DNA of 6,023 nucleotides from JBBQIY01 sp964618405 (lineage in GTDB: Bacteria > Verrucomicrobiota > Kiritimatiellia > RFP12 > UBA3636). The translations under genes and the position numbers were made by a program. Below, in pieces: positions 3,761 to 6,023 of this stretch. Under the pieces are notes generated by a model. It was not told where the DNA came from. It did not search any database and saw nothing but the letters and a program-made list of their open reading frames with translations. How positions within the stretch are numbered: position 1 is the stretch's first letter; each line of letters begins with the position of its first letter. The stretch lies in contig CAZUAY010000246.1 in assembly GCA_964618405.1 (NCBI GenBank), positions 1-6,023 of the forward strand, in the 5' to 3' direction.

Positions 3761-6023
3761 AAAACGACCTTTCGGACCTTCGGTCGGCTATCGACAGCGA
3801 CCGCGCTAGGCTCTGCGATGCCTTGGGGCTTGAACAAGATGGATCAAGGTATCTTTGTCCGAAATGTCAACATGATGGCGCGAAACATGCCGACGGGGAT
3901 TTTTCCATTGAGGCTGGTTTTAAGTGTCATAAATGCGGTTTCAGTTGCGATGGCTTCGAGCTTGTCAAACAAGTAAAGCATTGCGCCTTTCCCGAAGCGG
4001 TTGCATTCGTGCGAGAGATCTATGAAATCGCTACGGTAAGGCCTACTGCAAGACCTACAGGGATCCGCAAGGGTGCTACGGTACACAAGACGTTGGGGGA
4101 TGCCGCGACGGCTTGCGCGTGTGGAATATCGAAAAAACAAGGCAGCCCGTGGCACGTTACGAGGAAGGACGTTTACAGGGATGCCGCGGGCGTCGAGATC
4201 GCGGCGGTGCTCCGCCTTGATGGCGTAGACGCGGAGGGAGTGGCTGCTAAGACCTATCGGCCATATCACACGGTTACGGATGGGTGGCAATCGGGCGATC
4301 CTTCTGGGCTTTGGCCAATGTTCAATTTGGAGGAGATTGCCGGAGCGGATATGGTCTTTGCCCCCGAGGGGGAGAAAGCTGTTTCGGCTGGTGGCGAGAT
4401 TGGTCTTACATGTACCACATCAGCTCATGGGGCGCAGAGCCCCGCGAAGACAGACTGGGCGCCCGTAAAGGGAAAAAAGATAGTGATATTTCCGGATAAT
4501 GACGAGGCCGGACGAGGATACTCCGTGACCGTTGCGAGGCTCTGTCTTAAGGCTGGTGCGGCTTGGGTGAAGATCATCCATCTGCCGAACTTGCCGGCGA
4601 AAGGAGATTTGCGCGAATTCGTCGACGCTGGAGGAACGAAAGCCGACATTGAAAAACTTGTTGCTGAAACAGAGCCCTTTGAAATCAATGCCAACGACGA
4701 CCAAGCCGAGGCCGAGCCGCTGAAGGCTGATGCCTCCACCGTGCCGACCATTGAGTCCGTCGCAAGCGTCGAGACCGTCGAGACATTGCGAGCTAGCTTG
4801 TGGGAATTGAGTACCGAAAAAATCTCAGGAAACGAATTTAACCGGAAAGCTGCCGACACCGTTGTGTCATGGCTTCACGGGCGCGGCCAATTCTACTATC
4901 ATGTAGAGCATCGAGACTTTTCAAGCGTCTTGTTTTTCGACAATAAACGCAAGTTGCTTTTACTCGTACAGGGCGACGCTTTTCTTGCTTGGCTTGCCGA
5001 ATGTATGGGTGTAAATCGCTCAGAGCGTATCTTCATATTTGCCGCATCCGCCGTGGAAACCGAGGGGCTCTCAGATCGTTCTAAGGGGATCGAACCCGCT
5101 TGCTTCTGGGCGGCGAAACGAGACGGTGACCGGATGAAGGCTGTGTATATCTCCAGCGGTCCCGGTCAAATGGTACGAATCACGGCGAAAAAGGTTGAGC
5201 TTGTAGACAATGGCGCAGACGAGGTTCTATTTCCCGCAGGAGCTGTCCTTGAACCGTGGCACCTCGTCGAGGAGCGCGACCCGTTCGAGGCATGTACTGT
5301 CTTTAATAATATGTCATCTGCCGCCCCGCATGGGCTCGACCTCTTGCGCTTATGGTCAACGACCCTATTTGCAGACCTGCCATGCAAGCCGCCGCTGTGT
5401 GTTTCGTCTGCCGTCGGTGGTGGCAAGACGGTACTTGTCAGGGCGGTGTTTCACTTGCTTGGAATGCCAGAGAATATCAACGCCGTCGGCAAGAATGATG
5501 ATGAGGATTTTTGGGTCACGTTAGATGGAGGCGGGCTTGTCTGCTTCGATAATGTAGACACGCGCATTGACTGGTTGCCCGACGCATTGGCCGCCGCCGC
5601 CACAGCGGGCAGTCACCAAAAAAGGAAGAAATACACCGATTCCGACCGCGTAACCCTCAGAGCCCGTGCGGCCGTTGCCGTGACAAGCGCTAACCCATCC
5701 TTTGCTTCGGATGCAGGCCTTGCTGATCGGCTCTTAGTCATTCGCTTAGAGCGTCGGAAAGGCGAAACGTCAGAATCATCCCTTTTCAACGAGGTGACCG
5801 CAGTGCGGGATGCTGGCCTGTCATGGATTGCCGCGACCCTATCTCGAGCACTTGCAGACACCGCCCCAACACCCCCCAGACTTAATGCCCGACACCCCGA
5901 TTTTGCATCGTTTGCCGTTCGGACAGGACGAGCCATGGGCAAGGAGTCAGAAGCCGTGGCAGCTTTGCGGGCAGCCGAGGCAGACAAAAGCCTCTTCAAT
6001 ATTGAAAACGACGACATCGGTGA
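3757..6023 (+). CDS. zinc-finger/TOPRIM primase fused to a P-loop helicase, 3' partial
   Basis: 755 codons are visible and the frame is open at the window edge. The start ATG 3757 has GAGGTG 5 bases upstream and overlaps the previous stop (ATGA). Residues 34-64 form a primase-type zinc finger with C34-x2-C37 and C57-x2-C60 (LCPKC, FKCHKC). About 140-300 is a TOPRIM primase core: YRDAAGVE, EGE at 204-206, PDNDEAG with D247/D249, and KGD with D284, the acidic metal-binding set. After an acidic linker (about 305-345) comes a region of the type seen before helicase domains in mobile-element proteins. It ends in the ATPase: Walker A SAVGGGKT (551-558, first Gly replaced by Ser), hydrophobic Walker B ending FDN (D598-N599), sensor-like TSANP (643-647) and arginine-finger candidate R658 in LADRLL. 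It should prime and unwind element DNA in the cytoplasm. It closes the visible rightward operon. The exact helicase clade is uncertain. Confidence 0.88.
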   Translation, partial: MKNDLSDLRSAIDSDRARLCDALGLEQDGSRYLCPKCQHDGAKHADGDFSIEAGFKCHKCGFSCDGFELVKQVKHCAFPEAVAFVREIYEIATVRPTARPTGIRKGATVHKTLGDAATACACGISKKQGSPWHVTRKDVYRDAAGVEIAAVLRLDGVDAEGVAAKTYRPYHTVTDGWQSGDPSGLWPMFNLEEIAGADMVFAPEGEKAVSAGGEIGLTCTTSAHGAQSPAKTDWAPVKGKKIVIFPDNDEAGRGYSVTVARLCLKAGAAWVKIIHLPNLPAKGDLREFVDAGGTKADIEKLVAETEPFEINANDDQAEAEPLKADASTVPTIESVASVETVETLRASLWELSTEKISGNEFNRKAADTVVSWLHGRGQFYYHVEHRDFSSVLFFDNKRKLLLLVQGDAFLAWLAECMGVNRSERIFIFAASAVETEGLSDRSKGIEPACFWAAKRDGDRMKAVYISSGPGQMVRITAKKVELVDNGADEVLFPAGAVLEPWHLVEERDPFEACTVFNNMSSAAPHGLDLLRLWSTTLFADLPCKPPLCVSSAVGGGKTVLVRAVFHLLGMPENINAVGKNDDEDFWVTLDGGGLVCFDNVDTRIDWLPDALAAAATAGSHQKRKKYTDSDRVTLRARAAVAVTSANPSFASDAGLADRLLVIRLERRKGETSESSLFNEVTAVRDAGLSWIAATLSRALADTAPTPPRLNARHPDFASFAVRTGRAMGKESEAVAALRAAEADKSLFNIENDDIG

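Noticed and set aside
4425..4859. 144-codon minus-strand open frame inside the primase-helicase
   Set aside because: It is the shadow of the TOPRIM and linker region, a low-complexity Ser/Ala-rich product without a start signal.
5613..6017. 134-codon minus-strand open frame near the right edge
   Set aside because: It is antisense to the ATPase domain and its Arg/Ser/Ala-rich product looks like a shadow.

Overview
The window reads as the left end of an integrated mobile element sitting in a tRNA gene. Its first 44 bases are the 3' half of a CCA-encoding tRNA, best read as tRNA-Ala(GGC). A strong hairpin terminator follows, then a tyrosine-recombinase integrase whose start codon faces the tRNA. 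Base composition is moderately GC-rich, with somewhat A-richer small genes in the middle. The integrase C-terminus (RGFHSFRATW, then GVPMDLVRKVTGH) resembles, from memory, integrases of Verrucomicrobiota such as the Akkermansia group. I therefore suggest a Verrucomicrobiota/Lentisphaerota-like host, with modest confidence, because no housekeeping gene is present to confirm it.

Layout. 1-44: partial tRNA and probable attL. 92-118: terminator. 207-1421 (+): integrase with an intact C-terminal catalytic half (HxxR, GH, Tyr) but no recognisable first-arginine box; a helix-turn-helix-like stretch lies in that place. 1519-2682 (-): unrecognised 387-residue protein with a helix-turn-helix at each end, converging on the integrase. 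About 2683-2776: a divergent control region with a perfect 8-bp tandem repeat and a near-leaderless promoter candidate for the minus-strand gene. 2777-2983 (+): small Cro/XRE-type regulator. It is followed in the same frame by a 42-codon acidic, repeat-coded extension behind a single TGA, which ends in an ATGA overlap with the next gene. 3109-3492 (+): AlpA/excisionase-like winged-helix protein. 3485-3760 (+): small unknown protein. 3757 to the window end (+): large primase-helicase (Cys4 zinc finger, TOPRIM, P-loop ATPase), 755 codons visible and still open at the edge.

The rightward genes from 3109 onward overlap by 8 or 4 bp, so they look like one translationally coupled operon. The arrangement (integrase; a minus-strand putative repressor; a divergent small regulator; an AlpA/Xis-like protein; a small ORF; a primase-helicase) mirrors the lysogeny and replication module of temperate phages and of phage satellites (SaPI/PICI type). 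My working model is that the minus-strand protein and the XRE protein form a bistable switch, the AlpA-like protein supports excision or activates the operon, and the primase-helicase replicates the excised element. No capsid, packaging, conjugation or cargo genes are visible here, so prophage, satellite and other integrative elements cannot be told apart from this window alone.
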